Positions 1 through 10,333 of a DNA stretch of 64,000 bases are shown here, in pieces. Position numbers and translations under genes: made by a program. The DNA comes from Verrucomicrobiota bacterium (GTDB lineage Bacteria; Verrucomicrobiota; Verrucomicrobiia; Limisphaerales; UBA1100). The stretch's first letter is position 1; every line of letters starts with the position of its first letter. The DNA lies in the NCBI GenBank assembly GCA_028343615.1, contig JAOLZA010000005.1, forward strand, positions 1-64,000, given 5' to 3'. A model generated the notes under the pieces. It worked only from the letters and a program-made list of their open reading frames with translations, did no database searches and was not told the origin of the DNA.

Positions 1-294
1 CCCAAGCTGAAAACGTGGAGTCACACCTCGCTGCTGCAGCCCACACGGGTGCAGGTGATGGTGAATCTCGCCGGGCGTGTGTTTAGCGTAGTGCGTTTGG
101 GCGGCTCGGGCCATGCACCGGCGGATGCAATGGCGCTGGCATTGGCGCGACGCGCGATTCAATTTACGAAAACCACCAACGCGCCCGCTGCACCGCTGGA
201 TGCTTCCCACTTCACTACGGGCGATTTAATTTTCCATTGGCATACGAATCCATTGACGGTCACCAATCTCGAGGAGAAATCGCGGCGCGAATGA
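1..294 (+). CDS. Hypothetical protein, 5'-truncated by window edge
   Basis: Open frame from base 1 (PKLKTWSHTSLLQPTRVQVMVNLAGRVF...) to the TGA at 292-294; overlaps the next start in ATGA style. Confidence 0.5.
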   Translation, partial: PKLKTWSHTSLLQPTRVQVMVNLAGRVFSVVRLGGSGHAPADAMALALARRAIQFTKTTNAPAAPLDASHFTTGDLIFHWHTNPLTVTNLEEKSRRE

Positions 295-515
295 GTGTAT
301 CCGATTCTATTTTTCTGTTCCTGTTGGTGTTGCTGGGCGGTTGGACGGCGGTTGCGTTTTATGCCCGCCAGCGGGGATTGGATTTCGAGCCCGACCCGAA
401 TCGGGACAATGTGTTCAGCTGCGAGGAATGCGAGTATGTTTACACCGATGACGATGACGTTGAACGCTCGCGGTGCCCGGAATGCGGCGTGATGAATCGG
501 CCGGTTCTGTTTTAA
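291..515 (+). CDS. Small membrane protein with C-terminal zinc-ribbon-like motif (CEEC...CPEC)
   Basis: [29 protein letters not shown]... one TM helix then CxxC-x16-CxxC; start at 291 overlaps the upstream stop. Confidence 0.6.
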   Translation: MSVSDSIFLFLLVLLGGWTAVAFYARQRGLDFEPDPNRDNVFSCEECEYVYTDDDDVERSRCPECGVMNRPVLF

Positions 516-2080
516 TTCCCGGCCTTCACCTCAATCACGTCGTGTGGTTTGGATTCGTGCTGGCTCGCGGCGCTGATGCGGAGGTATCGGGCTTTGTCGT
601 GTAGCTCGGCGAGGTTGGACGCGCCGAGGTAGCCTAGACCGCTTTGGATTCCGCCGGTGAGTTGGGTAAGCACGGAATCGACTGAACCGGAAACTTCCTT
701 TAACGCTTCCACTCCTTCGGCTGCGATTTTGCGGGTGGCGTCCTTGGCGCTGTGGCCGTAGCGGGCGGCACTACCGGCTTTCATTGCGGCGAGGCTGCCC
801 ATGCCGCGATATTGTTTATAGCGTTTACCACTGATTTCCACGATGTCGCCGGGCGATTCCTGACAACCAGCGAGCAACCCGCCACAAATCACCGCGTTCG
901 AAAGCGTGAGTGCCTTTACAATGTCACCACTCTTGGTCACCCCACCATCGGCAATGATGGTGACGCCTTTGGCCGCCGCGCCCTTGGCCGCCACGTACAA
1001 CGCCGTAAGTTGCGGGATGCCCACGCCGGCGACAATGCGCGTGGTGCAAATGGATCCGGGCCCTTGGCCGACTTTGATCGAATTGGCACCGCATTCGGCG
1101 AGGTACTCCACGCCCGCCGCGCTGGTGACATTGCCAGCGATTATGGGTAAAGCTGGGAAAGCATCGCGAATGAGTTTCACTGTATCACCCACGCCCTGTG
1201 TGTGGCCGTGCGCGGTGGATACGGCCACGGCGTCTACGCCGCGTTCGAGCAATGCGCCCACATGGCCGGTGATGCGATCGCGGGCCAGCTCGCCGGACTG
1301 CGTGCGCGTGGCGGAAACCGCCGCGCCGCAGAGCAGCCGGAATTCCCCATCTCGCGCGGGTTTGAATTGGGCGCTTTTTTCTAGGGCAATCCGTTCCACA
1401 TCGCTAAGGGTGAAAAGTCCCTTCAAGTGATCGGCGTCATCCACCACCAGTAATTTATTGATACCCGGATGGTCGGTAAAAAACTGGTCGGCCACGCGGA
1501 TGGGATCGGGCTCGAGTTCTTTTTCGGTGATGGCGTGGACGCTCGTGCGCGGAATGGCGGCATTGCCTACGCGGCGGTCGGCGTAGCGTGACTTCACCAC
1601 ACTGCCGGAAAGGAGGCCGGTGAGGGTGCCCGCCTCATCCACCACCGGAAACGTGCTGAATGTGTAGCGCTGTTCCTCGATCAGCTCGAGCACATCGCTC
1701 ACGGAAAGATCGGCCGTCACGGTAATCGGTTCCTGAATCAACCCGTGCACGTGATTCTTAACTCGGCTCACTTCCTTGAGCTGCTGTTTTTCGGTCATAT
1801 TATAATGTATGAGCCCCAGTCCACCCTTGAGCGCCATTGCGATGGCCATCGCATGTTCGGTGACGGTATCCATATCGGCGGAAATAATCGGTAAATGCAG
1901 CTCCAGATTTTCCGCCAACCGCGTGTCCAGTACCGTTTCGCGCGGGAGAATTTGTGAAAATTGCGTGGCCAACGTGACGTCGTCAAACGTAAGACCGGTG
2001 TTGGCGTGGCGTGGGAAGAAGGTGTCCGCGGTCAAATAAAACTGCGAATCTGTGTCGTCTGAATTGGTCTTGGCTGCCAT
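512..2080 (-). CDS. guaB: IMP dehydrogenase
   Basis: 522 aa; TFDDVTL, CBS domain region, [15 protein letters not shown] active-site loop. Confidence 0.95.
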   Translation of the reverse strand: MAAKTNSDDTDSQFYLTADTFFPRHANTGLTFDDVTLATQFSQILPRETVLDTRLAENLELHLPIISADMDTVTEHAMAIAMALKGGLGLIHYNMTEKQQLKEVSRVKNHVHGLIQEPITVTADLSVSDVLELIEEQRYTFSTFPVVDEAGTLTGLLSGSVVKSRYADRRVGNAAIPRTSVHAITEKELEPDPIRVADQFFTDHPGINKLLVVDDADHLKGLFTLSDVERIALEKSAQFKPARDGEFRLLCGAAVSATRTQSGELARDRITGHVGALLERGVDAVAVSTAHGHTQGVGDTVKLIRDAFPALPIIAGNVTSAAGVEYLAECGANSIKVGQGPGSICTTRIVAGVGIPQLTALYVAAKGAAAKGVTIIADGGVTKSGDIVKALTLSNAVICGGLLAGCQESPGDIVEISGKRYKQYRGMGSLAAMKAGSAARYGHSAKDATRKIAAEGVEALKEVSGSVDSVLTQLTGGIQSGLGYLGASNLAELHDKARYLRISAASQHESKPHDVIEVKAGN

Positions 2081-2124
2081 AGGTCACCTTGCCTGAAGCA
2101 GGCGGCATGTGGCAAGCGGGAAAA

Positions 2125-2610
2125 TCAACCTTCCATAATGCGCCGGGCGATTTCGGTTGAGGATTTCCCGGGGAGGTGGCCGAGGACGGTGATGCGGCCA
2201 CCTTGGGCCTCGATGATGGCGCGCTCTTCGGCGGGGAGTTGATCCACGGTGTAATCGCCACCTTTGACGTAGATGTTGGGTTGGGCGATTTGCAGGAAAT
2301 TTGTGGCGCGTAGGTCGTCGAAGATGAAGACGGCGTTTACGGATTCTAGTGCGGCGAGCACGGCGGCGCGGTCGGCTTCGGTGTGGATGGGGCGATCGGG
2401 GCCTTTTAGTTCGGCGGTGGAGCGGTCGCTGTTGAGGCCCACGACGAGGGCGTCGGCTTTGTTTCGGGCAGCTTGGAGGTAGTTGACGTGACCGGCGTGC
2501 AAAATATCGAAGCAGCCGTTGGTGGCGGCGAGGGTGCGGCCTTCGGCGCGGAGTGCTTCGCGCCACGCGGGCAATGATTCGGCGTCCAGTATTTTTTCGC
2601 GAAAATCCAA
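2125..2610 (-). CDS. RfaE2-like heptose-1-phosphate adenylyltransferase (cytidylyltransferase family)
   Basis: LAATNGCFDILHAGHVNYLQAAR nucleotidyltransferase motif; stand-alone C-terminal HldE-type domain. Confidence 0.85.
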   Translation of the reverse strand: MDFREKILDAESLPAWREALRAEGRTLAATNGCFDILHAGHVNYLQAARNKADALVVGLNSDRSTAELKGPDRPIHTEADRAAVLAALESVNAVFIFDDLRATNFLQIAQPNIYVKGGDYTVDQLPAEERAIIEAQGGRITVLGHLPGKSSTEIARRIMEG

Positions 2611-2675
2611 GAGCCGAATCCTGCCGCAGGCGGCAAGGGCTTGTCAATCTGCGGAAGGGGGCGTAGATTTGGCCA

Positions 2676-3137
2676 GTGAACGCGGATGTTATTCTAGTAC
2701 AGATTCGTGGGATTCTTCCCGCTAATAGCGGTGCGGCGATTTTTTTGGGGAATGACGAGAAGGTTTTCATTATTCAGGTGGAAACTAATATGGCGGCGGT
2801 GATTGGCAATTTTTTGCGTGATACGCCGAAGGAACGGCCATTGACGCACGATTTGCTGAGCAATGTTTTTCAGGGGTTCGGCATTGCGGTGGAGCGGGTG
2901 GTGATTACGGAGCTGAAGCATTCAACGTATTTTGCGCGGGCGATCTTGAAGATGGAAAACGAGCTGGGCTCCAAGATTGTGGAGCTGGACGCGCGACCCA
3001 GCGATTGCCTCGCGATTGCGACGGCACAAAAAATTCCGGTTTATGTTTCGGCCAGTCTGTTTGAAGAGGTGGAGGATATGAGTGAATTCCTTGAGCAAAT
3101 CAACGAAGGTGCCAGCGAAGAATCAGAAGACGAATAA
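2676..3137 (+). CDS. Bifunctional nuclease family protein (DUF151)
   Basis: GAAIFLGNDEKVFIIQVE...LDARPSDCLAIATAQKIPVYVS typical of the DUF151 family. Confidence 0.85.
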   Translation: MNADVILVQIRGILPANSGAAIFLGNDEKVFIIQVETNMAAVIGNFLRDTPKERPLTHDLLSNVFQGFGIAVERVVITELKHSTYFARAILKMENELGSKIVELDARPSDCLAIATAQKIPVYVSASLFEEVEDMSEFLEQINEGASEESEDE

Positions 3138-4269
3138 GGCACCCTCGCTTCCGGAGGAGCCGTTAGTGTTGGTGCACGGCGATGATGATTTCGCGGTGAG
3201 CCAGCGCGCGCGGCAGATTTTCCAAGGCTGGTGCGAGGCGGTCGGCGGCGAGGATCATGAAACCGTCGAGGCCCACGCAGCCAATGGGGGCGAGGCCTCC
3301 AAAATTCTTGGGCGGCTGCGGATGGCTCTGGATACGCTCCCGTTTTTTGGCGGCGAAAAAGTGGTGTGGTTTAAGGACTGCAACTTTCTGGGCGACGATC
3401 GCACGTCCAAAACCAAAGACGTCACCAGCGGCATTGCCGATCTCACGGCGTGGTTGAAGGCATTCGATTGGCAAGGTGTGCGCCTCCTCATTAGCGCCGC
3501 CAAATGCGACAAGCGAAAGGTGTTCTACAAAGCTATCGCCAAGCAGGGGCACGATGAGGAATTTAAGGCGCTTTCCATCGACGACCGTGAGTGGCAGGCC
3601 AAGGCTGAGCAGCTCGTCACCGCCAAGCTTCGCAAGCTCGGTGTGAAGGCCGACTACGGCGCGGCCACGGAGTTGGTGCAAATGGTCGGCCCGCACACGC
3701 GTGTCTTGATGAGCGAATGCGAAAAAGTGGCGCTTTATGTAGGCGACCGCGCGGAGGTCACCCGCGACGACGTGCGCGCCATCGTCACTCCCGGCAAACA
3801 TGCGAAGGCTTTTGCTCTGGGCGACGCGTTGGGCGATCGTAACTTGCCGCGTTTGTTGCGGCGGTTGGATGAGGATTTGTGGGCGGCAAAAACCGATCGG
3901 AAAAAATCCACCATTGGACTGTGCTCCGGGCTCATTAGCAAAGTGCGTGCGCTGCTCTTCGCGCGCGAGTTGCTTGATGCGGATATGATTCGCCCCGCCA
4001 ATGCGTATCCGCAATTCAAGTCACAGCTAGATGCCTTGCCCGCTGGTGAGTTTCCCGATGACCGGCGCATCAGTCCGCTTGGGCTGCATCCATATGTATT
4101 ATTTAACGCTACGCGACAGGCGAACAATTACACTAGTGTCGAACTCGTACGCGCGCTCGATCTTTTAATGCAAGCCAACCTAAAACTCGTTTCCAGTTCG
4201 CTGGACGACTCATTTATTTTGCAATCCACCCTCACCCAAATCGCTGCGCGCCCAGCGGTTGCTGCCTGA
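3082..4269 (+). CDS. holA: DNA polymerase III subunit delta
   Basis: PLVLVHGDDDFAVSQRARQIF...SECEKVALYVGDRAEVTRDDVRAIV; true start may lie downstream of 3082. Confidence 0.75.
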   Translation: MNSLSKSTKVPAKNQKTNKAPSLPEEPLVLVHGDDDFAVSQRARQIFQGWCEAVGGEDHETVEAHAANGGEASKILGRLRMALDTLPFFGGEKVVWFKDCNFLGDDRTSKTKDVTSGIADLTAWLKAFDWQGVRLLISAAKCDKRKVFYKAIAKQGHDEEFKALSIDDREWQAKAEQLVTAKLRKLGVKADYGAATELVQMVGPHTRVLMSECEKVALYVGDRAEVTRDDVRAIVTPGKHAKAFALGDALGDRNLPRLLRRLDEDLWAAKTDRKKSTIGLCSGLISKVRALLFARELLDADMIRPANAYPQFKSQLDALPAGEFPDDRRISPLGLHPYVLFNATRQANNYTSVELVRALDLLMQANLKLVSSSLDDSFILQSTLTQIAARPAVAA

Positions 4270-4739
4270 TGAGCGCCCGCCTCCAAGTCGCCGTCACCGA
4301 AGGCATCGCCTGCATCAAAGTCAGTGGCCCTGCCAACTTCGCCGCGGGCGTGGATTTCAAAACCGTGGTCAATCAATCCTGTGAAAAAGGCGGCCGCGTG
4401 TTACTGCTCGACCTTACCGATTGCGTGAATATGGACAGCACCTTTCTCGGCATCCTGATGAGTATGACCAACCGGCTCGACCGCATCGAACTGCTCAACC
4501 CCAGCGATCGCATCATCGATCTTCTCGACAGCCTCGGCGTGATGGAACTCCTCACCGTTGGCACCGGTGAAAACCCATTTGACGCCAAGCTGCAGGAAGC
4601 CGAATCCACCAACGCCAACAAACGCGCCCTCACCGAAGCCAGCCTCGAGGCGCACAAGATGTTAATGGAAATCAATCCCGACAATGTGCCGAAGTTTAAG
4701 GAAGTGGCACAATTTTTGGAGGAAGACCTGAGTAAATAA
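4269..4739 (+). CDS. STAS-domain protein (anti-sigma factor antagonist-like)
   Basis: VLLLDLTDCVNMDSTFLGILMSMTNRL STAS motif; ATG overlaps the upstream stop. Confidence 0.75.
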   Translation: MSARLQVAVTEGIACIKVSGPANFAAGVDFKTVVNQSCEKGGRVLLLDLTDCVNMDSTFLGILMSMTNRLDRIELLNPSDRIIDLLDSLGVMELLTVGTGENPFDAKLQEAESTNANKRALTEASLEAHKMLMEINPDNVPKFKEVAQFLEEDLSK

Positions 4740-4805
4740 TCAATTTTCAATTATCAAGTGTCGAACAGTCGTGGTTTTGATGCTTGAAAATTGAAACTTT
4801 CCTCA

Positions 4806-6833
4806 ATGTCAGACCTCTCCGGCCTCAATCTTGAACAACGCAAAGCTGCCGCCACTCTTCGCGGGCCGGTCTTGATTTTGGCGGGAGCAGGTACGGGAAA
4901 GACGCGCACGCTGACTCATCGTGTGGCGCATATGGTGAGCGAAGGCATTTCGCCGGGGCGCATTTTGGCCGTGACGTTTACTAATAAAGCGGCGCGCGAG
5001 ATGCAGCAGAGGGTGACCAAGCAACTTAAGCGGTTGCCTAAGTCGCTCACGCGCGAGGATGGTAAATCGTTGAAGCCGACGATTTGCACATTTCATTCGT
5101 TGTGCGTGCGGATTTTGCGGCGGCATATTGAAAAGCTTGGGTATAAGCGGAACTTCGTGATTTACAGCGACAGCGAGCAGCTCGGCGTGGTGAAAAAAGT
5201 GCTGAGTGCCATCGCCGGCAAGGATGTGAAGGCCGACGCGCGTGAGTTGCAGGGGTTGCTGAGTCGACTGAAAAACGCGGGGCCGAATGGAAATGTGCCG
5301 GGTAATGAAGACAGTCTAGCGATGGCGGGGCATATTCGACGGCGTTACGATAGCGCCTTGCGGGCGGCGAATGCGGTTGATTTTGATGATTTGTTGGTGC
5401 TCACGCTGCGGGTTTTTAATGAATTCCCCGAGGCGTTGGAGGAATGCCGCGCGCGGTATCAGTACGTGATGGTGGATGAGTATCAAGATACCAACGCGGC
5501 GCAGTTTGAGCTGATGCATTTGCTGTCTGCTGAGCATCGCAATGTGTGTGTGGTGGGTGACGACGATCAAAGCATCTACGGCTGGCGCGGTGCGGAAATT
5601 TCGAACATCCTCGACATGGAAAAACATTTCCCCGAGGTGAAGATTATCAAGCTCGAACAGAATTATCGCTCCACGCGCGTGATTCTCGATGCGGCCAATG
5701 CGGTTATCAAAAACAATCCGCGCCGCCGGCCCAAGCAATTATGGAGCGCCAAGGGCGCGGGCGAGTTGCTGCGACTCGAATCCTTTGCCAACGAGGAAGA
5801 GGAAGCCCGCACAATTGTGGACGAGATTGAATTCAACCGGATGGCCAAGCGCATTCCGTGGAAGGATCACGCGATTTTGTTTCGCACCAACGTACAGGCG
5901 CGTCCGCTCGAAACTGCCCTGCGCAAAGCCGAGGTACGCTATCATTTGATCGGCGGCCAAAGCTTTTTTGACCGGCGCGAGATTCGGGATTTTCTCGCGT
6001 TTATGAAAACCTTCATCAACCCCAACGATGATGCCAGCCTGCTGCGCATCGCGAACATTCCCGCGCGCGGGCTCAGCGATGTGACGATGGAACGCCTGCT
6101 CGGCGCCAGCCAAGAGCGGGATTGTTCGGTTTGGAAAGCAATGAAAAACGATCTCGTCATTCACGAGTTCCAACCGCGCACCCGCAAGTCCATCGAGGCC
6201 TTTGTGGGATTGATCGAGGACTTCCGCGCGCCACTTGGTGAAACTAAGCTTTCGCTGGCGAGTTGGGCGGACAAATTTCTGGATGAAATCGATTACGTAG
6301 CCGAGCTGCGCAAGGGCGAAAAGGATCCGGAAAACGCCGAAAACCGAATGCGCAATTTGCGCGATTTAATTTCAACAATGGATGGCCGAGGTGAAGCTCT
6401 TTTACCCGCCACTCGCCTCGGAAAATTTCTTGACGACATCACGCTGGACGCCGATCGCGAGGCGGACAAAGAAGACGCCGGCGACGCCGTCACCCTCATC
6501 ACCACGCACAGTTGCAAAGGCTTGGAGTTTCCGCACGTGTTTCTTGTGGGTGTGGAGGAAGGGCTGCTGCCGCACTCTCGCTCCGCTGTGGAAGGCACGC
6601 TCGACGAAGAGCGCCGCCTTTTTTACGTCGCCATCACCCGCGCAATGAAAACGCTGACCATTTCCCATTGCCTCAACCGCAAAAAATACGGCCAGAATTT
6701 TCTCTGTCACCCGAGCAGTTTCCTAAAAGAACTTCCTGAAGAACTCTGCGAAGACCTTGATTCAAAAAAAGAACCTGTAACGGTCGAAGCCGGAAAGAAC
6801 TTGTTCGCAGCGATGCGGGAAGGACTGGGGTAA
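4806..6833 (+). CDS. uvrD: UvrD/PcrA/Rep family ATP-dependent DNA helicase
   Basis: ILAGAGTGKTRTLTHRV Walker A, VDEYQDTN, QNYRST, VTLITTHSCKGLEFPHVFL motifs; alternative TTG start at 4791. Confidence 0.9.
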   Translation: MSDLSGLNLEQRKAAATLRGPVLILAGAGTGKTRTLTHRVAHMVSEGISPGRILAVTFTNKAAREMQQRVTKQLKRLPKSLTREDGKSLKPTICTFHSLCVRILRRHIEKLGYKRNFVIYSDSEQLGVVKKVLSAIAGKDVKADARELQGLLSRLKNAGPNGNVPGNEDSLAMAGHIRRRYDSALRAANAVDFDDLLVLTLRVFNEFPEALEECRARYQYVMVDEYQDTNAAQFELMHLLSAEHRNVCVVGDDDQSIYGWRGAEISNILDMEKHFPEVKIIKLEQNYRSTRVILDAANAVIKNNPRRRPKQLWSAKGAGELLRLESFANEEEEARTIVDEIEFNRMAKRIPWKDHAILFRTNVQARPLETALRKAEVRYHLIGGQSFFDRREIRDFLAFMKTFINPNDDASLLRIANIPARGLSDVTMERLLGASQERDCSVWKAMKNDLVIHEFQPRTRKSIEAFVGLIEDFRAPLGETKLSLASWADKFLDEIDYVAELRKGEKDPENAENRMRNLRDLISTMDGRGEALLPATRLGKFLDDITLDADREADKEDAGDAVTLITTHSCKGLEFPHVFLVGVEEGLLPHSRSAVEGTLDEERRLFYVAITRAMKTLTISHCLNRKKYGQNFLCHPSSFLKELPEELCEDLDSKKEPVTVEAGKNLFAAMREGLG

Positions 6834-6841
6834 TTCCAGCC

Positions 6842-8062
6842 TTATTCGCTGATGTCGTAAACAAACATCGAATCCTGATCCCGCAGGTAAAGTTTTCCAT
6901 CGAGCACCACCGGATGCGCCCAGGCTTTGGCTCGGGTGCGTTCGGGTTGGTCGAAGCGGCTGACCTCCTCGTAAGCTTTAGGGCTGAGCTTCACAAGTGA
7001 CACCGGCCCACGTTCGGTACGGAGGATTATTTTGTTGTCGGCCACCACGATCGCGCCTTTGCCGGCGCTGCGTTCGTTCCACATCACCTTGCCATCGGCG
7101 AGTCGTAGGCAGGAGAGGGCGTTGCCGTTGGAGCCGTATACATAATCGTCCACCCGAATGACGCCGCCGTGATGGTTGGCCATGCCCACACTACCAACGT
7201 GTTTGTAAATTTCTTTCGTGCTAAACTTGCTGTCCTTATAATCCACCTTGAATCCGTTGCAGCCCACACCGTAGGCACTGGTGACGAAGAGATTGCCTTC
7301 ATGGAAAATGGGAGTGGAGACAACCGCTGTTTTGCCAGGCCGATCGGCGCGCCAGAGCAGCTTACCGTTGCTTGCGTCGATGCCCGCGACGCTCTTGCCA
7401 GTGAGCTGGAGGTATTGTTTGATGCTGCCAATCTCGCGAATGATGAGTGAGGAATAACCGGCGGAGTCCTGCCAGTCCTCGCAGCGCCAAGCGGTTTTTC
7501 CGGTTTTGGCGTTGAGGGCAATCACGGCACCGTTGCTGCCGCCAGGGGTGACGATCACGTTGCCGTCATCGACCAGCGGAGATTCGCTCCACCGCCAGCC
7601 GCTCATCATTTTGCCGCCAAAATCATTTTGCAAATTCGTGCGCCAGACTTCTTTGCCGGCGGTGGTGATACAAACGAGATCACTGTGTTGGCCGAGGCAA
7701 TAGACATGGCCACCGGCCACCGTGGGCGTAGAACGCGGGCCGGGATAACCGCGATGACCTTTGGGTTCACCCACGCGGGTTTTCCATTTTTGTTTACCTT
7801 TGAGATCCAGCGCGAAGAGGTAGCAGGCATCGCCCAAATCACCGAGCGTGTACAACGTACCGTCGGCGATGACCACGCTGGAAAATCCAACGCCCACACC
7901 GGTGGCTTTGTACAGCAACTTGGGGCCGCCCTCGGGCCATTGATTGGCGAGGCCTTTTTCGGGGTTCACCCCACTGCGGTCGGGTCCGCGCCATTGTGGC
8001 CAGTCAGAGGCAAAGGTGTTGAGCGCGAGGCTCAGGAGGATGAATGATGTGAGGGTTCGCAT
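6842..8062 (-). CDS. Secreted PQQ-like beta-propeller protein
   Basis: Signal peptide then DWPQWRGPDRSGVNPEKGL and repeated propeller blades. Confidence 0.85.
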   Translation of the reverse strand: MRTLTSFILLSLALNTFASDWPQWRGPDRSGVNPEKGLANQWPEGGPKLLYKATGVGVGFSSVVIADGTLYTLGDLGDACYLFALDLKGKQKWKTRVGEPKGHRGYPGPRSTPTVAGGHVYCLGQHSDLVCITTAGKEVWRTNLQNDFGGKMMSGWRWSESPLVDDGNVIVTPGGSNGAVIALNAKTGKTAWRCEDWQDSAGYSSLIIREIGSIKQYLQLTGKSVAGIDASNGKLLWRADRPGKTAVVSTPIFHEGNLFVTSAYGVGCNGFKVDYKDSKFSTKEIYKHVGSVGMANHHGGVIRVDDYVYGSNGNALSCLRLADGKVMWNERSAGKGAIVVADNKIILRTERGPVSLVKLSPKAYEEVSRFDQPERTRAKAWAHPVVLDGKLYLRDQDSMFVYDISE

Positions 8063-8083
8063 AAGTTTTTTTGGGTTGCTGAA

Positions 8084-9580
8084 TTATTTATCAAAACGCA
8101 CTTGTTTGACGGTGCCGCCGGCAAGGTTGAACCAAACGGTTCCGTATTTCTTGCCTTCGCGATCCGTGATGTTTAAGCCGGAATATGACCTCCACGTGCC
8201 TTGCGTTTTGGTCGGTTGACCAAACACAGTGGTGACCACCGCCTGTGTTTTGCCTTCATAAATAACATCAATGGATTTGGTGTCCACGCTGGCCGTCCAC
8301 GCGAGAGTTTTGCCTATAGGCCCGGTGGGTGTGACGGACGCACCACTATTGCCAGTGGCACTGATGTCGTGGCAGTAAATATGCTCTTGATCGCGGAGAT
8401 ATAGTTTGCCGTTGGCCACTACCGGATGAGTCCAGATTTTACCGCGGCTACTGCGGATGCGCGATTGTGGTGTGAGCCTGAAGCGTCCGTGCTCTTTCCA
8501 GCCATTAGGGTTGGCTGATGCCAGTGCCACGTCACCACGACTTTCGTCTACACAATACATCATGCCCTCGGCGATGGTAAGGCAGCCTTTGCCCAGCGCG
8601 CGTTTTTCGCCCCACACCTCGCGTCCGCTGGTGAAATCTTGGCACACCCAGCCGCCGCCATCGCTGTAGCCGTATAAATGTTTGCCCAGCAATATCACAC
8701 CGCCGTGATGGTTTTTCATAACCTTGTTCACCCAAACATCACTGGCCCGATTGTCCGCGCCCACGTTCACCAGTTTGCAGCCCACGCTGTAGCCGCTGGC
8801 GATATACACTTTGCCATCGCTGAAAATGGGCGTGGGGATCACCGCTACTTTGCCTGGCCACGCTGATTTCCACAGCACGTTACCGTTGCTCCCATCGAGG
8901 CCCACTAGATTTTTCTGGGTTAGCTGGACGTACTGGCGCCCGCCGTTGTGCGTCACCGGAACCACGGACGAGTATTCTGCGCCATCGGTGAATTGCCGGC
9001 TTTGCCAAACAATTTTTCCGGAAAGTTTATTGAACGCTACAACTGCGCCTTGCCTTCCACCCGGCGTGGCCAGCGCGAGGTTGCCGTCCACCGTAATGCT
9101 TTCAGTGTAGCCCCATTTGGGTACGCCGCCGCCTAGGCGCGTCATATTGGCTTGCCACTGGATTTTACCCGCGAGATCGGTGCACACCAAATCACCCTTG
9201 CCGCTCATTGCGTACACACGATTGCCATCTATCGTGGGAGTGCCGCGCGGGCCGCCTCCCCAGTTATTTTTTAATTCCTGCCCGAGGTTGGTGGCCCATT
9301 GCTCGCGGCCGGTATTGGCATCGAGGCAGATCAACTGCTCTGTGCCGCGCCGCGAGCTCATGGTGTAAAGTTTGCCTTTAACGATTGCGAAGCTTGAATA
9401 GCCGTTGCCCATTTGGCTGTTAATCCACAGGCGCTTGGGCCCGCCTTGCGGCCATTGTTTAAGTAGATCTTTCTCGGCACTTATGCCGGTGCGGTTGGGT
9501 CCGCGCCATTGCGGCCAATCGAGGGCGTGGGAGGATTGCCAACCAATGGCTAGCAAAAGGAAAGCGAGGGTCGTGCGCAT
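8084..9580 (-). CDS. Secreted PQQ-like beta-propeller protein with extra C-terminal module
   Basis: LDWPQWRGPNRTGISAEKDLLKQWPQGGPKRLW, tandem paralog of 6842-8062; about 65 extra C-terminal residues. Confidence 0.85.
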   Translation of the reverse strand: MRTTLAFLLLAIGWQSSHALDWPQWRGPNRTGISAEKDLLKQWPQGGPKRLWINSQMGNGYSSFAIVKGKLYTMSSRRGTEQLICLDANTGREQWATNLGQELKNNWGGGPRGTPTIDGNRVYAMSGKGDLVCTDLAGKIQWQANMTRLGGGVPKWGYTESITVDGNLALATPGGRQGAVVAFNKLSGKIVWQSRQFTDGAEYSSVVPVTHNGGRQYVQLTQKNLVGLDGSNGNVLWKSAWPGKVAVIPTPIFSDGKVYIASGYSVGCKLVNVGADNRASDVWVNKVMKNHHGGVILLGKHLYGYSDGGGWVCQDFTSGREVWGEKRALGKGCLTIAEGMMYCVDESRGDVALASANPNGWKEHGRFRLTPQSRIRSSRGKIWTHPVVANGKLYLRDQEHIYCHDISATGNSGASVTPTGPIGKTLAWTASVDTKSIDVIYEGKTQAVVTTVFGQPTKTQGTWRSYSGLNITDREGKKYGTVWFNLAGGTVKQVRFDK

Positions 9581-9646
9581 GGCTATTGGATACGGCGAAA
9601 GGGCAGTAGATTCAACTTATTTGATACAAGTTTCCTTTTCTGTGAA

Positions 9647-10303
9647 TCAATCGAGTTTTTTCAAATACACATTCCGGTACCACACGTTTTGCCCGTGATC
9701 CTGGAAACCGATATGGCCAGTGCGGGGGAGATCTTTGAGAGCAGTCTTGAATTTATTGCGGGAGCCGTCGGGGTTTTTGTTGCCGGTAGTCCAGTCATCG
9801 AGGTTAGCGTTGACAACTTGTTTGCCATTGATGCTCACAGTAATTTTGGGGCCTTTGCAGGTGACGATGAAGCGGTCCCATTGGCCGACCGGCTTGGCGG
9901 GATTGGCGCTGGGCGCGAGGGCATCGTAGAACGCGCCGTGATCATGCTTGCCGAGTTTTGTTTTGCCTGTGGTGTCCATCACTTGAATTTCAAACCCACC
10001 CTGCACCGCATTTTTAGGGTCCGTGCGGAAAAATATGCCGCTGTTGCACCGGCTCGACACCTTTACCTCCAAATCTAAAACAAAATTTCCGAAGCTCTTT
10101 TTCGTCCAAATGTAGCCACTGCCCGGTTTGCGTACGAGTACGCCATCCTCCACCGCCCATCCATTCTTCTTGGCCTGCCAACCATCTAGATTTTCACCAT
10201 TAAACAACGCTACAAACCCTTTAGGCGGCCCCGCCTGCAAAGTGGTGACAGTGGAAAATGCAAACAACGTGATGAGAAAAACAAAGGTGTGCTTCATGGG
10301 CAA
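9647..10303 (-). CDS. DUF1080 domain secreted protein (3-keto-disaccharide hydrolase-like)
   Basis: GFVALFNGENLDGWQAKKNGWAVEDGVLV...GFEIQVMDTTGK...TGHIGFQDHGQNVWYRNVYLKKL. Confidence 0.9.
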   Translation of the reverse strand: MPMKHTFVFLITLFAFSTVTTLQAGPPKGFVALFNGENLDGWQAKKNGWAVEDGVLVRKPGSGYIWTKKSFGNFVLDLEVKVSSRCNSGIFFRTDPKNAVQGGFEIQVMDTTGKTKLGKHDHGAFYDALAPSANPAKPVGQWDRFIVTCKGPKITVSINGKQVVNANLDDWTTGNKNPDGSRNKFKTALKDLPRTGHIGFQDHGQNVWYRNVYLKKLD

Positions 10304-10333
10304 AAGAGTACGCGCTGAGGCATGGGTGTAAAC

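Noticed and set aside
2084-2770. 228-aa Arg/Pro-rich minus-strand ORF
   Set aside because: Off-frame shadow of the rfaE2-like gene (2125-2610); low-complexity RRPHPRRHQRL composition.
3163-4014. 283-aa minus-strand ORF antisense to holA
   Set aside because: Antisense shadow of a well-supported gene; no recognisable domain. Same reasoning applies to other long antisense ORFs (e.g. 11790-12290, 21558-22415, 43677-44429, 50886-51506).
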